A DNA stretch of 64,000 nt from UBA5189 sp035631615 (GTDB lineage Bacteria > Chloroflexota > Limnocylindria > Limnocylindrales > CSP1-4): assembly GCA_035631615.1 (NCBI GenBank), contig DASQIK010000016.1, positions 1-64,000 on the forward strand, in the 5' to 3' direction. The translations under genes and the position numbers were made by a program. Each line of letters opens with the position of its first letter. Within the stretch, counting starts at the first letter, position 1. Below, piece after piece: positions 41,900 to 51,512 of the stretch. The notes below the pieces were generated by a model. That model did not search any database, was not told the DNA's origin, and saw nothing but the letters and a program-made list of their open reading frames with translations.

Positions 41900-43027
41900 A
41901 TGACCTGGCGGCACGGCCCGGAGGACGAAGAGGAACCACGGATCGACGCCTATGGCGACGAGGAAGAGCCCCCGCCGCCGGTCATGCCCTGGCGGGCCGC
42001 GGCGCCGGCGACGCCATCGGAGGCGACCCACGTCGTCGTCAACGACGTCTACGACGACGAGATCCCGGTCCCGACCCGCGGCGAGCGAGCCGCCGCTGCC
42101 GCCGCACGGACCAGGGCGGCGATCCCGCCCGCGGTCGGCCATGTCGCTCGCCTGCTGCTCTTCGCGGCCGCCGTCATCGGGGCGCTTGCAGGGATCGGCG
42201 TGGCCTGGCAGCACGTGGTCAACGACCCGCTGGCGGACGCGCACGCGTACTACGAGGCCGCCGTTCGCCTGAACGCCGGCCAGCCGCTCTACCCGGCGGG
42301 CATCGACCCCAGCAGCAATCACATCTACCTGTACCCGCCGCTGCTCGCGGTGGCGCTCCGGCCACTGGCGCTGCTGCCGTTCCAGTGGTTCGCGCTCGCG
42401 TGGGAGCTCATCGTGGTCGCGAGCTTCGTCGCGCTCGTCCGCGTGCTCGGCGTCCGACGCAGGCAGACGTGGCTGGCGATCGGGCTCCTCGGCATCCCGA
42501 TCGGGTGGGCGCTCACGATCGCCCAGGCGCACGTGCCGATGACCCTGCTGCTGGCCCTCGGCCAGCCGTGGTCGATCGCGCTCGCGGCGAACCTGAAGCT
42601 GACGCCCGTGCTGGTCGCGATCTGGTGGCTCGGGCGGCGCGACTGGCAGTCGCTGCTCGCCTTTGCGGTCTGGCTCGCCCTGTTCGCCCTTGCCCAGCTG
42701 CTGCTCGAGCCGCGCGGCTCGTTCGCGTTCTTCCACAGCGTCGGATTCGGGCAGATCGGCGAGGTGCGCAACATCTCGCCGTACGCCCAGTCGCCGGTCC
42801 TGTGGATCGCCGTCCTGCTCGTCGGCGCGGTCGTGACGCTCGCGCTGGCGCGCACGCGCTGGGGCTGGGCGGCCGCGGTCACGCTCGCGACGCTCTCGCC
42901 GCCCCGCCTGCTCGTGTACATGCTCACGGGCCTGCTCGCTGCGATCCGCCAGCCGAAGATCTCCGGCGAGCCCGACCCGGACGACCTGTCCGATCCCGTC
43001 GCCGCGTACCGCCGCGCCGTCCGATAG
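41900..43027 (+). CDS. GT87-like membrane glycosyltransferase with acidic N-terminal extension
   Basis: A 375-aa protein. Residues 1-85 are a cytoplasmic extension rich in Glu, Asp, Pro and Arg, absent from the other GT87-like genes. The membrane part has DAHAYYEAAVRLNAGQPLYPAG, YLYPPLLAVALRP and NLKLTPVLVAIWWLGRRDW. ATG 41900 is 46 bases after the acyltransferase stop. It converges with the methyltransferase gene, with 5 bases between the stops. Confidence 0.8.
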   Translation: MTWRHGPEDEEEPRIDAYGDEEEPPPPVMPWRAAAPATPSEATHVVVNDVYDDEIPVPTRGERAAAAAARTRAAIPPAVGHVARLLLFAAAVIGALAGIGVAWQHVVNDPLADAHAYYEAAVRLNAGQPLYPAGIDPSSNHIYLYPPLLAVALRPLALLPFQWFALAWELIVVASFVALVRVLGVRRRQTWLAIGLLGIPIGWALTIAQAHVPMTLLLALGQPWSIALAANLKLTPVLVAIWWLGRRDWQSLLAFAVWLALFALAQLLLEPRGSFAFFHSVGFGQIGEVRNISPYAQSPVLWIAVLLVGAVVTLALARTRWGWAAAVTLATLSPPRLLVYMLTGLLAAIRQPKISGEPDPDDLSDPVAAYRRAVR

Positions 43028-43032
43028 CTCGA

Positions 43033-43626
43033 CTACCGGCGGCGAGCGACCACCCAGTGTTCGGCGGTGCCCGGCCCCCGCTCGCCGATGATCTCGAGGT
43101 CGGCACCTCGAACCCGATCGCGTACCCACGACTCGAGCCGGCGCACCGGCCCATTGCCGGCACTCGGCAGGCGCTGCCGCAGCTTGTCCGCCAGGGTGGG
43201 GACGCGGGTGTCGAAGCGGAGCTGGGCGATGCCGCCGCGGCGCAGGACCATGCTCGTCCGCTGCAGGTAGTTGGCGGCCTCGACCCAGTCGACCGTCCGG
43301 ACGAACAGGTCGCGCGCGAAGACGTAGTCGGCGGAGCCGGTCGGCTCGTCCCACGCGTCGTCCAGGCGGAACGCCTGCGCGGTCGTGATCCCCTGGCGGG
43401 CCGCCCGCGCCTCGAACAGCGTGAGCACCGCCGCGTCCGCATCGACGCCACGCACGCGATCGAACGTTCGCGCGTGGCCCAGGATCACCGCATCGACCCC
43501 GATGCCGAGCTCGATCGCCAGCGACCGACCTCGGAACAGGGGATCGACCTGGCTGAACAGCGCCAGCGCCGTCGCATGGCCAGCGCGATCGAGCAGGTCG
43601 TTCAGGGCGTCCGGGTCGTTGTCCAT
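43033..43626 (-). CDS. Class I SAM-dependent methyltransferase
   Basis: About 197 aa. The glycine-rich motif I is LAIELGIGVDAVILG, followed by VRGVDAD for the adenosine-binding acidic residue, and a motif IV-like segment near FARDLFVRTVDW. It resembles the methyltransferase 11/25 group. ATG 43626 is the likely start; the open frame to 43878 has unusual composition. The substrate is unknown; the position beside a glycosyltransferase suggests a sugar or lipid carrier. Confidence 0.75.
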   Translation of the reverse strand: MDNDPDALNDLLDRAGHATALALFSQVDPLFRGRSLAIELGIGVDAVILGHARTFDRVRGVDADAAVLTLFEARAARQGITTAQAFRLDDAWDEPTGSADYVFARDLFVRTVDWVEAANYLQRTSMVLRRGGIAQLRFDTRVPTLADKLRQRLPSAGNGPVRRLESWVRDRVRGADLEIIGERGPGTAEHWVVARRR

Positions 43627-43801
43627 CTCCACCCGTACGATACCGGCGTCGTCACAGAGGTCACCTGCGGCATTTTGTCCACAAAAGATCCCGGAGGCTC
43701 GTCGGCAGCCGCAAGGAAAAACTCCGACGGAGGTCGAGTCTGAGTCAGCAATTGCCCGGGACGAGCCGGCTGAATGAGCGGCGATCACTCCGCTCGGCCC
43801 G

Positions 43802-44932
43802 TTAAGTCGACGTATATAGGACTGGGTCGACCCCCAGTCGCGCGAACAGTTCCTTCCATCGAGAACGGAATACCGCAACGTCGAACATCTCCGCCCGCGC
43901 CCGAATTGCCGCTGGATCGAAGGTCATTCCGTCGAGACGCTCGATCGCCCGGCAGAAAGATCCAACGTCCTGTCGGTCGAACAGCACGCCGGTCACGCCA
44001 TCGACAACCGTCTCGGCGACGCCGCCCGAACCGAACCCGACGACCGGCTTGCCCGCCGCCATCGCCTCTACAGGCGCAATTCCGAAGTCTTCGATCCCCG
44101 GAACGACGTAAGCGTGGCATCGGCTAAAGAGGTCGACGAGTGTGGCTCGATCAACGGTCCCGAGAAATCTCACCGTTGCGCCTGCCATGGCACGGAGGCG
44201 TTGTTCCTCTGGCCCTGCCCCGACGACCACGAGCTCACGACTCAGTTGTGTAGCCGCTGCCACGGCGAGGTCGATGCGGCGGTACGCGAGCATCCGAGCG
44301 GCGACAAGCAGATAGCCATCGTCAGTTGTCGATCTCGGAATCGAGGCAGTTTCGACCGGTGGGTAGATGACCTCCGATTCGCGGCCCCACAACCGAGAAA
44401 CGCGCTCACGAACGGTCTCAGATATCGCCACGATAACGTCGGGTCGCTTCGCTGTTGCCCGATCCCATCGTTGGAGCACCGGGCGCAAGGTTCGCGCGCC
44501 GAGCCGCGACAGCGCTGACAGGCTCGAGCCGGCTAGGTAGTTGTCGAGGTCCCACGCGTAGCGAAGTGGTGTGTAGACGTAGCTGACGTGGATCGCGCTT
44601 GGAGCCGTCCGCACGGCGTGCGAGAACGCAACGGAGCTGCTGATGACCAGGTCTCGGTTTCGAAGGTCGAGCATGGTGAACCACAGCGGATACAGCGGGA
44701 GGAGGCTCCGATACCGCGCCGTCGGACCAAGAATTCGCTGAAGCGGCCACGTGTGCAGGCGCGACGGTTCAAATTCTTGGCGATAGATCTGATCAAAGAA
44801 AGTCGTGAAGACGTCTGAGGCCGGGAGCAGATGTATTAGTTCGAGCGCGCACCGCTCGCTTCCACCGGGCGCAAAGAACCAATCCTGGACAACCGCAGCC
44901 CGAGCCGGACGCAATGGGATAGGCGGCATCAA
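43802..44932 (-). CDS. Glycosyltransferase family 4 (mannosyltransferase-like)
   Basis: A 376-aa GT-B enzyme. The N-terminal half contains FFAPGGSERCALELI and YVYTPLRYAWDL, the C-terminal half has VVGAGPEEQRLRAM and the donor-site E-x7-E motif EDFGIAPVEAMAAGKPVVGFGSGG. ATG 44932 is 40 bases from the divergent start at 44973, so their promoters must overlap. The gene has noticeably lower GC than the housekeeping block. Confidence 0.92.
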   Translation of the reverse strand: MMPPIPLRPARAAVVQDWFFAPGGSERCALELIHLLPASDVFTTFFDQIYRQEFEPSRLHTWPLQRILGPTARYRSLLPLYPLWFTMLDLRNRDLVISSSVAFSHAVRTAPSAIHVSYVYTPLRYAWDLDNYLAGSSLSALSRLGARTLRPVLQRWDRATAKRPDVIVAISETVRERVSRLWGRESEVIYPPVETASIPRSTTDDGYLLVAARMLAYRRIDLAVAAATQLSRELVVVGAGPEEQRLRAMAGATVRFLGTVDRATLVDLFSRCHAYVVPGIEDFGIAPVEAMAAGKPVVGFGSGGVAETVVDGVTGVLFDRQDVGSFCRAIERLDGMTFDPAAIRARAEMFDVAVFRSRWKELFARLGVDPVLYTST

Positions 44933-44972
44933 ACCGTACGATAGCGAACGTGAGACGCGCCGAGCGAATCTG

Positions 44973-46067
44973 ATGCGGGGTCTACGTCGCAGGACGCCAT
45001 TGACCCCTCCGGATCAAGGGCGGACTCCCGTCAATATCCTGCTGGATTGCCGCTGGCTGGGCCGCGGTGGTGCCGGTCGACTGACAGAACTGCTCCTGAT
45101 TGAGCTCTGCAAGGCACCCCCGCGAGGCGTGTGGCAGCTCTGGGGAGAACAGTCTCGACTCGAGAAGTACCGGTTTCCTGGTGCGCTGATCGCTCCCTGG
45201 TCTGGCGATCCGACCAAGCTCTTTGGACAGAGTGATCTGCTCAAGGTTCCCGCTCATGACCTGGCGATCTACCTCCACCAGCTCCGGCCACTACGTCCTG
45301 GGCCGAGCATCACCTTCGTCCTGGATACGATTCCACTGCGCTTCGGACGACGACCCTGGCTGCAACCGGCCAAGCGCATATTCCTCTGGACGACATGTCG
45401 ATTGAGCCGGAAGATCGTGACCATCTCCGAGGTCTCCCGAGTCTCAGTGGTCCGCGATCTCCACACGAAGCCATCCAAGGTGGTCGTCACGACCCTCGGC
45501 ATTGATCCAGACCGAGTCGCTCGGGTTCGAGCCCTGCGCGCCAGCTCCCCTCGTGGAGATCATGTCCTCTTTGTCGGCCGGTTCGCCGAGCACAAGAACC
45601 TGCGCCGCCTGGTCTGCGCCTTTCAGACGACTGACTTCCATCGCGACGGCGGCCGACTGATCTTAGTTGGAGGTACACCGTTGCAGGTGGCCGAGCTATC
45701 GGCCTTCGCGGCCGACGCAAACCTTACGCAACTCGACATTCGACCCGAGTGCACCGAAGACGAACTCGATCACCTCATAGCGACGTGTCGCGCGCTCGTA
45801 CAGCCGTCTCTCGAGGAGGGGTACGGCCTCCCAGCGGTGGAAGCCGCGGCGCTGGGAGTGCAGGTTGCCGTTTCGCGGACTGGGTATGCACCCGAAATAC
45901 CACCTGATCTTGCCACCTTCATGGACGCTTACGACGTGCGTTCGATTTCGGTGGCCGTGGACCAAGCGACCAGGCGACCCGATTCCAGGCTGATTTGGCT
46001 TCCTCAGTCGACCGTTGCGGCCGATTTGATCGGAGTCATCGACGCGGTCATTGGCGTGCCGAGCTAG
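44973..46067 (+). CDS. Glycosyltransferase family 4
   Basis: A 364-aa GT-B enzyme: NILLDCRWLGRGGAGRLTELLL at the N-terminus, ITFVLDTIPLRFG, FVGRFAEHKNLRRLV and the E-x7-E region EEGYGLPAVEAAALG. ATG 44973 lies just before the first strand; there is no obvious ribosome-binding site. It is the only plus-strand gene in the lower-GC part of the locus and converges with the next gene, 21 bases apart. Confidence 0.9.
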   Translation: MRGLRRRTPLTPPDQGRTPVNILLDCRWLGRGGAGRLTELLLIELCKAPPRGVWQLWGEQSRLEKYRFPGALIAPWSGDPTKLFGQSDLLKVPAHDLAIYLHQLRPLRPGPSITFVLDTIPLRFGRRPWLQPAKRIFLWTTCRLSRKIVTISEVSRVSVVRDLHTKPSKVVVTTLGIDPDRVARVRALRASSPRGDHVLFVGRFAEHKNLRRLVCAFQTTDFHRDGGRLILVGGTPLQVAELSAFAADANLTQLDIRPECTEDELDHLIATCRALVQPSLEEGYGLPAVEAAALGVQVAVSRTGYAPEIPPDLATFMDAYDVRSISVAVDQATRRPDSRLIWLPQSTVAADLIGVIDAVIGVPS

Positions 46068-46088
46068 GACATCAGGATCTTGGCCGGC

Positions 46089-47486
46089 TTATGGGAGCCT
46101 GAGGAATATTCCCTTGACGTGGGCGCGCCGCTTGGATCCCAGTGGCAGGACAACATCCTCGACCCATCGCACAGCTCGCAGCCCGCGATTGCGGCGGTAG
46201 GCGTAGAGGACCCGACGCAGACTCCATGGCGAGTCGAGCGACTCCCTCCAAAGTGTGGCCAACGTGAGCAGCGCGCTCTCGCTCTTATGGCTTTGCGCCC
46301 AGGTCCGGACAGGCAATGAGCCCGACATCAGACTCAGGGCGATCCGCTCGATTTCCTGGAGCCACCGGTCAAAGCCAAAGGACTTATTGGCAGTCTCCTT
46401 CGCCGAAGTCCGAAGGTCCAGAAGCTCTTGATCGCTCATTCCCATCACTTCGAGCATCTTCACACTCAGGGCTTTCGCATTTCGCTCGACGAACAGACTA
46501 TCTACACCATCCACCAGCCATTCGCTCGATCCAATGCCGGCCGTGATAATGGGGACACACCCTGCCGCCGCGGCCTCAACGGCAACGAAGCCAAATGGTT
46601 CGCGGTGCCATGTCGGAAATAGGAGAGCGTCATAAGCGGATAGCGTGCGGACGGCATCTCGCTTCGCAATTACGCCGCGGTATGTCACGATTTCACGAAG
46701 GCCCAGTTTGTCAATTGCTTCGAGGAGCATCGAGGTGTCTCCGCCGCCGATTACATCGACGGTGAAGTCAACGTGACCTTCGCGGACGAGAACATGAGCG
46801 GCGTCCAGAACCAATTCAATGCCCTTGTGCGGAACGATACCGGAGTAATAGACAAACCTGGTTCTCCCGTCACGGGGAGTAAGGGGCAGCCCTTGGGATT
46901 CGCGCAAGTCAATCCATCCCGGAACGTACTCAACGTTAGAGAGACTTGTGCGGATCGCCTCCTCGACCTCTCGCTCAACAACCCTCGACATGGCAATTAT
47001 CGCGGTGGTTTCATCAAAGTCGAGTCCGCCAACGATCGATAGATAGTTCTCAGCGACCTTCGAATTGGGTTCGACTCCAGTAAAAATGTTGTCCATGATG
47101 TAGATGACCGTTGGGACCCTGAGACTTCGGAGATACTGCAGGAGTCCCAGGACGCCGAGACCGTCCAAATTGAAGGTCATGACCAGATCTGGTCGGATCT
47201 CGCGCAGCACTGAGCCGACGAGTCGAACGTTGGTGAAGTTGTAGAACGGGCCGTCGAGTCGATTCACGTGGTGGTTCGGTGAATAGTGAACAAACGCCGT
47301 GCACATGAGAGTTCTTCGCACGTCCAGCTCTGAGAGCGTCTGTTCGTGATCGACGAAATAGCTGGACGTCAAAACCGTGACTCTGTGGCCCAACCTGCTC
47401 AGACCCATGGCGACATCGAGGGCGCCGAGCTCGTAACCGCCGATGAAGCCTGGGGGAAAGAGGTTGCTGATGATGAGGATCTTCAC
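46089..47486 (-). CDS. Glycosyltransferase family 4
   Basis: A 465-aa GT-B enzyme. MKILIISNLFPPGFIGGYELGALDVA is a typical N-terminus, IVPHKGIELVLDAA and REPFGFVAVEAAAAGCVPI form the donor site. A C-terminal extension of about 80 residues follows the GT domain. ATG 47486 overlaps the upstream stop. It is the last gene of the leftward polysaccharide run; a counted line inside it (46921-46980) is 55% GC. Confidence 0.92.
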   Translation of the reverse strand: MKILIISNLFPPGFIGGYELGALDVAMGLSRLGHRVTVLTSSYFVDHEQTLSELDVRRTLMCTAFVHYSPNHHVNRLDGPFYNFTNVRLVGSVLREIRPDLVMTFNLDGLGVLGLLQYLRSLRVPTVIYIMDNIFTGVEPNSKVAENYLSIVGGLDFDETTAIIAMSRVVEREVEEAIRTSLSNVEYVPGWIDLRESQGLPLTPRDGRTRFVYYSGIVPHKGIELVLDAAHVLVREGHVDFTVDVIGGGDTSMLLEAIDKLGLREIVTYRGVIAKRDAVRTLSAYDALLFPTWHREPFGFVAVEAAAAGCVPIITAGIGSSEWLVDGVDSLFVERNAKALSVKMLEVMGMSDQELLDLRTSAKETANKSFGFDRWLQEIERIALSLMSGSLPVRTWAQSHKSESALLTLATLWRESLDSPWSLRRVLYAYRRNRGLRAVRWVEDVVLPLGSKRRAHVKGIFLRLP

Positions 47487-48580
47487 GTAGCGCCGCCGAC
47501 GCTCAGCACCGCTCGGAGGAAGGTCTGTCCGTACGCATCGAGCCCGTACCTCGCCTCGACGTCCTGATGGATAGCGCTCGCTCTTGGGGGGACGAAGCGC
47601 CCAGCAGCTATTTGATCCAACTGCTCAGCCAGCTCCGTATCGCTGCCGAAGGTGCGACAGCCTTGGATCGCCGCGAGCTCTGGGAGCGCCCCTGCAGTAC
47701 TCACGAGTGCTGGCGTGCCACAACTTAAGGCCTCGAGCGGTGCGAGGCCTAGAAGTTCCGGTTTGGCGTAATACCCGCCCCGATAGTCGACATGCGTCGA
47801 GGCCTGAACGAGTACCGATGCTTCACACATGAGGTGGCGGACTTCGTCGTCGCTTAGCCCGGTGACAATCTCGACCTGGTGGCCGGAGCGGTGCACCAAA
47901 CGCATCAGAAAACGGCTATAGGCTTTATCTGATGTGCTCCCTGCCAGGACAAGTCGTTGTCCGTGGTTCAGGCTCGTTATCGTCCGCTCCAGCCCCTTAT
48001 GTGGAAGGATCCGCCCCACGGCGAGCACAAGAGCGGGATCCCGTCCAATCTCCAGATTCGGCTTGTAGTAAAAGGTATCCACGGGTCCCGGAATCGTCAT
48101 GGAAGGAACCGTTGCACCGCGGAATGTTTCGGCCCCGAACTCGGAATATGCGACCAAGAGATCAAAGAGCCCCCACGGTTCCGGTGAAAAGCGAACGAGC
48201 GGGTGCTCTCCGCCTCCATGGTCGAAGCCGATTACGGTCTTACCGAGCATCTTGGCCTGGCCAGCAGCAAACAACCCAAACGGCGTCAGGCACTGGTGGA
48301 CGACGACCACATCAACCTGCTGAAGCTGGTTCCGCAGCACTATCGATGGAATTGTTAGAAGGGACATGGGGTCGCCAGGGAGGACGTCACAAATGAGGTT
48401 CCCGCTGACGGGGTACGCGCCAGGTTGCTTCCCAAAGGCGACGAGGATGTTTGAGGTCTCGAGACCAAGCAAGGCCGAACCGCGCTCGATCGCCCGAATC
48501 AGATAGATAGGATAGCGCTCGCCTCCCCCAACCACCGAATCGGCGGAGTAGTACGTAGGGCTGATGTGGCTAAATCTCAC
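47483..48580 (-). CDS. Glycosyltransferase family 4
   Basis: A 365-aa GT-B enzyme: MRFSHISPTYYSADSVVGGGERYPIYLI, FDHGGGEHPLVRF, VGRILPHKGLERTI and ELLGLAPLEALSCGTPALVS. The GGGERY motif near the N-terminus and GRILPHKG are common in GT4. GTG 48580 overlaps the end of the decarboxylase gene by 11 bases. Confidence 0.91.
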   Translation of the reverse strand: MRFSHISPTYYSADSVVGGGERYPIYLIRAIERGSALLGLETSNILVAFGKQPGAYPVSGNLICDVLPGDPMSLLTIPSIVLRNQLQQVDVVVVHQCLTPFGLFAAGQAKMLGKTVIGFDHGGGEHPLVRFSPEPWGLFDLLVAYSEFGAETFRGATVPSMTIPGPVDTFYYKPNLEIGRDPALVLAVGRILPHKGLERTITSLNHGQRLVLAGSTSDKAYSRFLMRLVHRSGHQVEIVTGLSDDEVRHLMCEASVLVQASTHVDYRGGYYAKPELLGLAPLEALSCGTPALVSTAGALPELAAIQGCRTFGSDTELAEQLDQIAAGRFVPPRASAIHQDVEARYGLDAYGQTFLRAVLSVGGAT

Positions 48581-49547
48581 CCGATGATCCTTGTTGGCTC
48601 TTCCCCGGATGGTCGTCCAACAAGCGGCGGAAGTAGGCGACCGTCCTGGCTAGGCCTTCCTCGATTTGAACCGTCGGCTCCCATCCAAGCATATCGCGAG
48701 CAACGGTGATGTCGGGATTCCTTTGGCGAGGATCGTCACCAGGAAGCGGCAGGAATCGAAGTTCCGACGAGCTTGAAGTGAGTCGGAGGACGATCTCAGC
48801 GAGTTCCCGGATCGTGACTTCGACCGGATTGCCCACGTTAACAGGACCAGTTACCTCGGGACCCGTGTTCATAAGTCTGATCATTGCATCGACTAGGTCG
48901 TGGACGAAGCAAAAGCTTCGCGTCTGTGAACCGTCCCCGTATATCGTGATTGGAGCTCCCTGAATTGCCTGCACGATGAAATTGCTGACAACCCGGCCAT
49001 CGTTCGGATGCATCCTCGGTCCATAGGTGTTGAAGATGCGCATGACCTTGATCTCGAGCCGATGCTGCCGCCAGTAATCGAAGAACAGCGTCTCCGCGCA
49101 GCGCTTCCCTTCGTCGTAACAGCTCCGGATCCCTATTGGGTTGACACGACCCCAATACGACTCGACTTGAGGATGGATTTCCGGATCACCATACACCTCA
49201 GATGTTGAAGCTTGCAGGATCTTCGCGTGCGTCCGCTTAGCAAGGCCCAGCATGTTGATGGCGCCATGGACGCTGGTTTTAGTCGTCTGGACGGGATCGC
49301 GTTGATAGTGGATTGGCGAGGCCGGGCACGCCAGATTGTAGATTTCATCAACCTCGACGTAGAGTGGGAAAGTCACGTCGTGCCGCATTAGTTCGAACCT
49401 TGGGTTCGAAGTGAGATGAGCGACATTGGGCTTCGTGCCCGTATAGAAATTGTCGACGCACAGGACGTCATGGCCTTCGGCAAGCAGACGCTCGCAGAGA
49501 TGCGATCCCAGGAATCCGGCGCCCCCGGTTACCAATACGCGAGCCAT
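48570..49547 (-). CDS. UDP-glucuronate decarboxylase-like SDR (UDP-xylose synthase family)
   Basis: A 325-aa extended SDR. The NAD loop is GGAGFLGSH (8-16), the serine/threonine region STSEVYGDPEIHPQ (115-126) and the catalytic pair Y144-x3-K148 in SCYDEGKR. The SEVYGDP and YDEGKR combination is characteristic of UDP-glucuronate decarboxylase, which makes UDP-xylose. A dTDP-glucose dehydratase is less likely. It supplies a pentose donor for the adjacent GT4 enzymes. A GGGAGGG site lies 4 bases before the ATG. Confidence 0.9.
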   Translation of the reverse strand: MARVLVTGGAGFLGSHLCERLLAEGHDVLCVDNFYTGTKPNVAHLTSNPRFELMRHDVTFPLYVEVDEIYNLACPASPIHYQRDPVQTTKTSVHGAINMLGLAKRTHAKILQASTSEVYGDPEIHPQVESYWGRVNPIGIRSCYDEGKRCAETLFFDYWRQHRLEIKVMRIFNTYGPRMHPNDGRVVSNFIVQAIQGAPITIYGDGSQTRSFCFVHDLVDAMIRLMNTGPEVTGPVNVGNPVEVTIRELAEIVLRLTSSSSELRFLPLPGDDPRQRNPDITVARDMLGWEPTVQIEEGLARTVAYFRRLLDDHPGKSQQGSSGEI

Positions 49548-49719
49548 GAGCCCTCCCCGAGTCCAGACTACGGCCTAGGCCTAGTGAAGAACAATCTACT
49601 GAGGTTAGTGATGGTATAGGTGAACTGTGCTCTGCGACCCGTCTCCTGCTCCGCTGCCGAGAGCACGAACCTGCCAGCCAGCCGCACGCCATCGTTCCGC
49701 GTCCAGAGCATGACGACCA

Positions 49720-50808
49720 TCAATTGGCTCCTCGCGCGGTCAGTTCCGCGGCGCGGACACGTCCCACGTCCCTCGGAGCACCTGACTTACTGCGTGGACG
49801 TGCGATGTAATCAACCTGCTTGTCGGCGCGGGCCAGAAGAATGTCCACGTCGTATTCGAGAGAGTTGAAGAGGGTCAGGACGCGATCGAGGGTCACTGAG
49901 AAGCCCTCGGACAGCCTTGTTTCCCATTCGAAGACGACGACCGGGCGACACCTTCTGATGGTCTCGATGGACCCCAGCAGAACCTCGCCATCTGCGCCCT
50001 GGACGTCCACCTTCACGAACGCAACGTCCGCAAGTTCAAAACTGTCGAGCGTCCGCGCCTCGTTTTGAAACACCCCAGTTCCGTGCTCGTCGAAGGAATA
50101 CGCCCCTAGGTTTGCGGACATGTCGCCATCGAACGTCCCGTCGTCTCGAAGTGTCAGCGGAACCTCTTGGCGATCTTGAGCTGACAGGGACAACTCGACC
50201 GGGTGCGAATAGAGCGCGTGACTAAATAGAGTCACGTTGGTGATGCCGTTCAAGGCAACATTTGCCCGCAACATATTGAAATTGAACAAATTTGGTTCGA
50301 AGCTGAGCACGTGGCTAAACATTCGTGAGAAGCTCAGGGTCATCAGGCCGAGATGGGCCCCGACATCGACGGCCATTGAATTACGCGCGAGGGCTGTCTC
50401 CGCCGCTGCCAAGAGAACGTGATGGTCCCAACCCTTGCCGGCCACGAGCGCATCAGATATGAGGTCACCACGCTTCACGAGGAGGAGACCGTCGTCCAGA
50501 TTCACAAGGTCGAGCTGGGCGCTCTTCCGGGTCTCCAATTCGAGGCGGAGTAGCTCGTGGGCCGCCGTCAATTCCCGCAGCCTGGCACCTTGAGTAGCCA
50601 GGAGCTGCATCTCGTACATGTGGAACGGCCGCAGAAGGCGCCACGCAAACCAACGCAGCGGTCGAACAAGAAGTCCGATCCGGCTGTGTGGACGTCCAGC
50701 CGACGCGATGACGTCGGCCCGCATTTCGGGCGGCAACGCGCTCAAGACTGCAGCTTCATCAAAGGACCCAGACTGGCTAGGCCGCCGCGCGGCCGGTGAT
50801 GTCCGCAT
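49720..50808 (-). CDS. FkbM-family methyltransferase
   Basis: A 362-aa protein. The SAM motif is VDVGAHLGLMTLSFSRMF and the FkbM hallmark FVKVDVQGADGEVLLGS is present. Residues 1-140 form a helical N-terminal region not seen in minimal FkbM enzymes, followed by GDLISDALVAGKGWDHH. ATG 50808 lies 32 bases inside the ABC ATPase gene. Likely O-methylates a sugar of the exported polymer; the acceptor is inferred from context. Confidence 0.87.
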   Translation of the reverse strand: MRTSPAARRPSQSGSFDEAAVLSALPPEMRADVIASAGRPHSRIGLLVRPLRWFAWRLLRPFHMYEMQLLATQGARLRELTAAHELLRLELETRKSAQLDLVNLDDGLLLVKRGDLISDALVAGKGWDHHVLLAAAETALARNSMAVDVGAHLGLMTLSFSRMFSHVLSFEPNLFNFNMLRANVALNGITNVTLFSHALYSHPVELSLSAQDRQEVPLTLRDDGTFDGDMSANLGAYSFDEHGTGVFQNEARTLDSFELADVAFVKVDVQGADGEVLLGSIETIRRCRPVVVFEWETRLSEGFSVTLDRVLTLFNSLEYDVDILLARADKQVDYIARPRSKSGAPRDVGRVRAAELTARGAN

Positions 50809-51508
50809 ATACCGTCAGCCCGTTATCTATCAGCCCCTCGGCGACAACATGCCCATGATCCAGAACGACCGCTTCGTCCGCGAGGGCATTCGCAATACTC
50901 GAATCGTGAGACACAAAAACGATCGAAGTGCCGGACGCTCGCAAGGCGCGGAAACGGTCGACACATTTCGCGACGAAGCCGACATCTCCCACAGCGAGGA
51001 TCTCGTCCACAAACACCAGCGTCCCGGGATCCGCAAGGGCCGCGGCCAACGCCGTTCGCGCCCGCATCCCACTTGAGTAGGTTCGTAGCGGTTCTTCCCA
51101 AGCCTGACCAATCTCGGAAAACTCACGTGCATCCGCTAAATGCGTCTTCAAGTCCCGGCCCGAACTTCCGCGGAGCAGGAGTTCCAGCCGCGTGTTCTCG
51201 GCGCCTGACAATTCTTCGTCAAAGGCGGTGCCAACTTGAAAGAGCAGCGTTGGATCGACCCTTCGATCAACCGAGCCTACCGTTGGCGAGATCGTTCCCG
51301 CGGCGATCCCGAGGAGCGTCGATTTCCCAGACCCGTTACGGCCCAGGATTGCTACCGACTGTCCAGGGCGAATCTCGAGGCTCATCGGCGCAAGCGCCCA
51401 AGGGCGATCCGATCGTCGATTGGATAGGACCGCTCTTAGTCCACTGGCAGAGCTGCTTGGATACTGCTTGCCAACACCAGCCAACCGAACCAGATGATTG
51501 TCTGACAT
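50777..51508 (-). CDS. Polysaccharide ABC exporter ATP-binding protein (Wzt/TagH-like)
   Basis: A 243-aa ATPase. Walker A is GRNGSGKST (56-64), the signature is YSSGMRAR (144-151), Walker B is LVFVDEIL (164-171) and the switch histidine is H201. The SSGM signature and the AFDEELSGAENTRLELLLRG segment place it with O-antigen and teichoic-acid exporters. It lacks the C-terminal glycan-binding domain of long Wzt. ATG 51508 follows the permease stop by 4 bases. Confidence 0.93.
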   Translation of the reverse strand: MSDNHLVRLAGVGKQYPSSSASGLRAVLSNRRSDRPWALAPMSLEIRPGQSVAILGRNGSGKSTLLGIAAGTISPTVGSVDRRVDPTLLFQVGTAFDEELSGAENTRLELLLRGSSGRDLKTHLADAREFSEIGQAWEEPLRTYSSGMRARTALAAALADPGTLVFVDEILAVGDVGFVAKCVDRFRALRASGTSIVFVSHDSSIANALADEAVVLDHGHVVAEGLIDNGLTVYADITGRAAA

Positions 51509-51512
51509 GAGC

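Noticed and set aside
43627..43801. N-terminal extension of the methyltransferase gene to 43878
   Set aside because: The extra 84 residues are Cys/Ser/Gly-rich and would overlap the 3' end of the GT4 gene at 43802; the methyltransferase core begins after ATG 43626.
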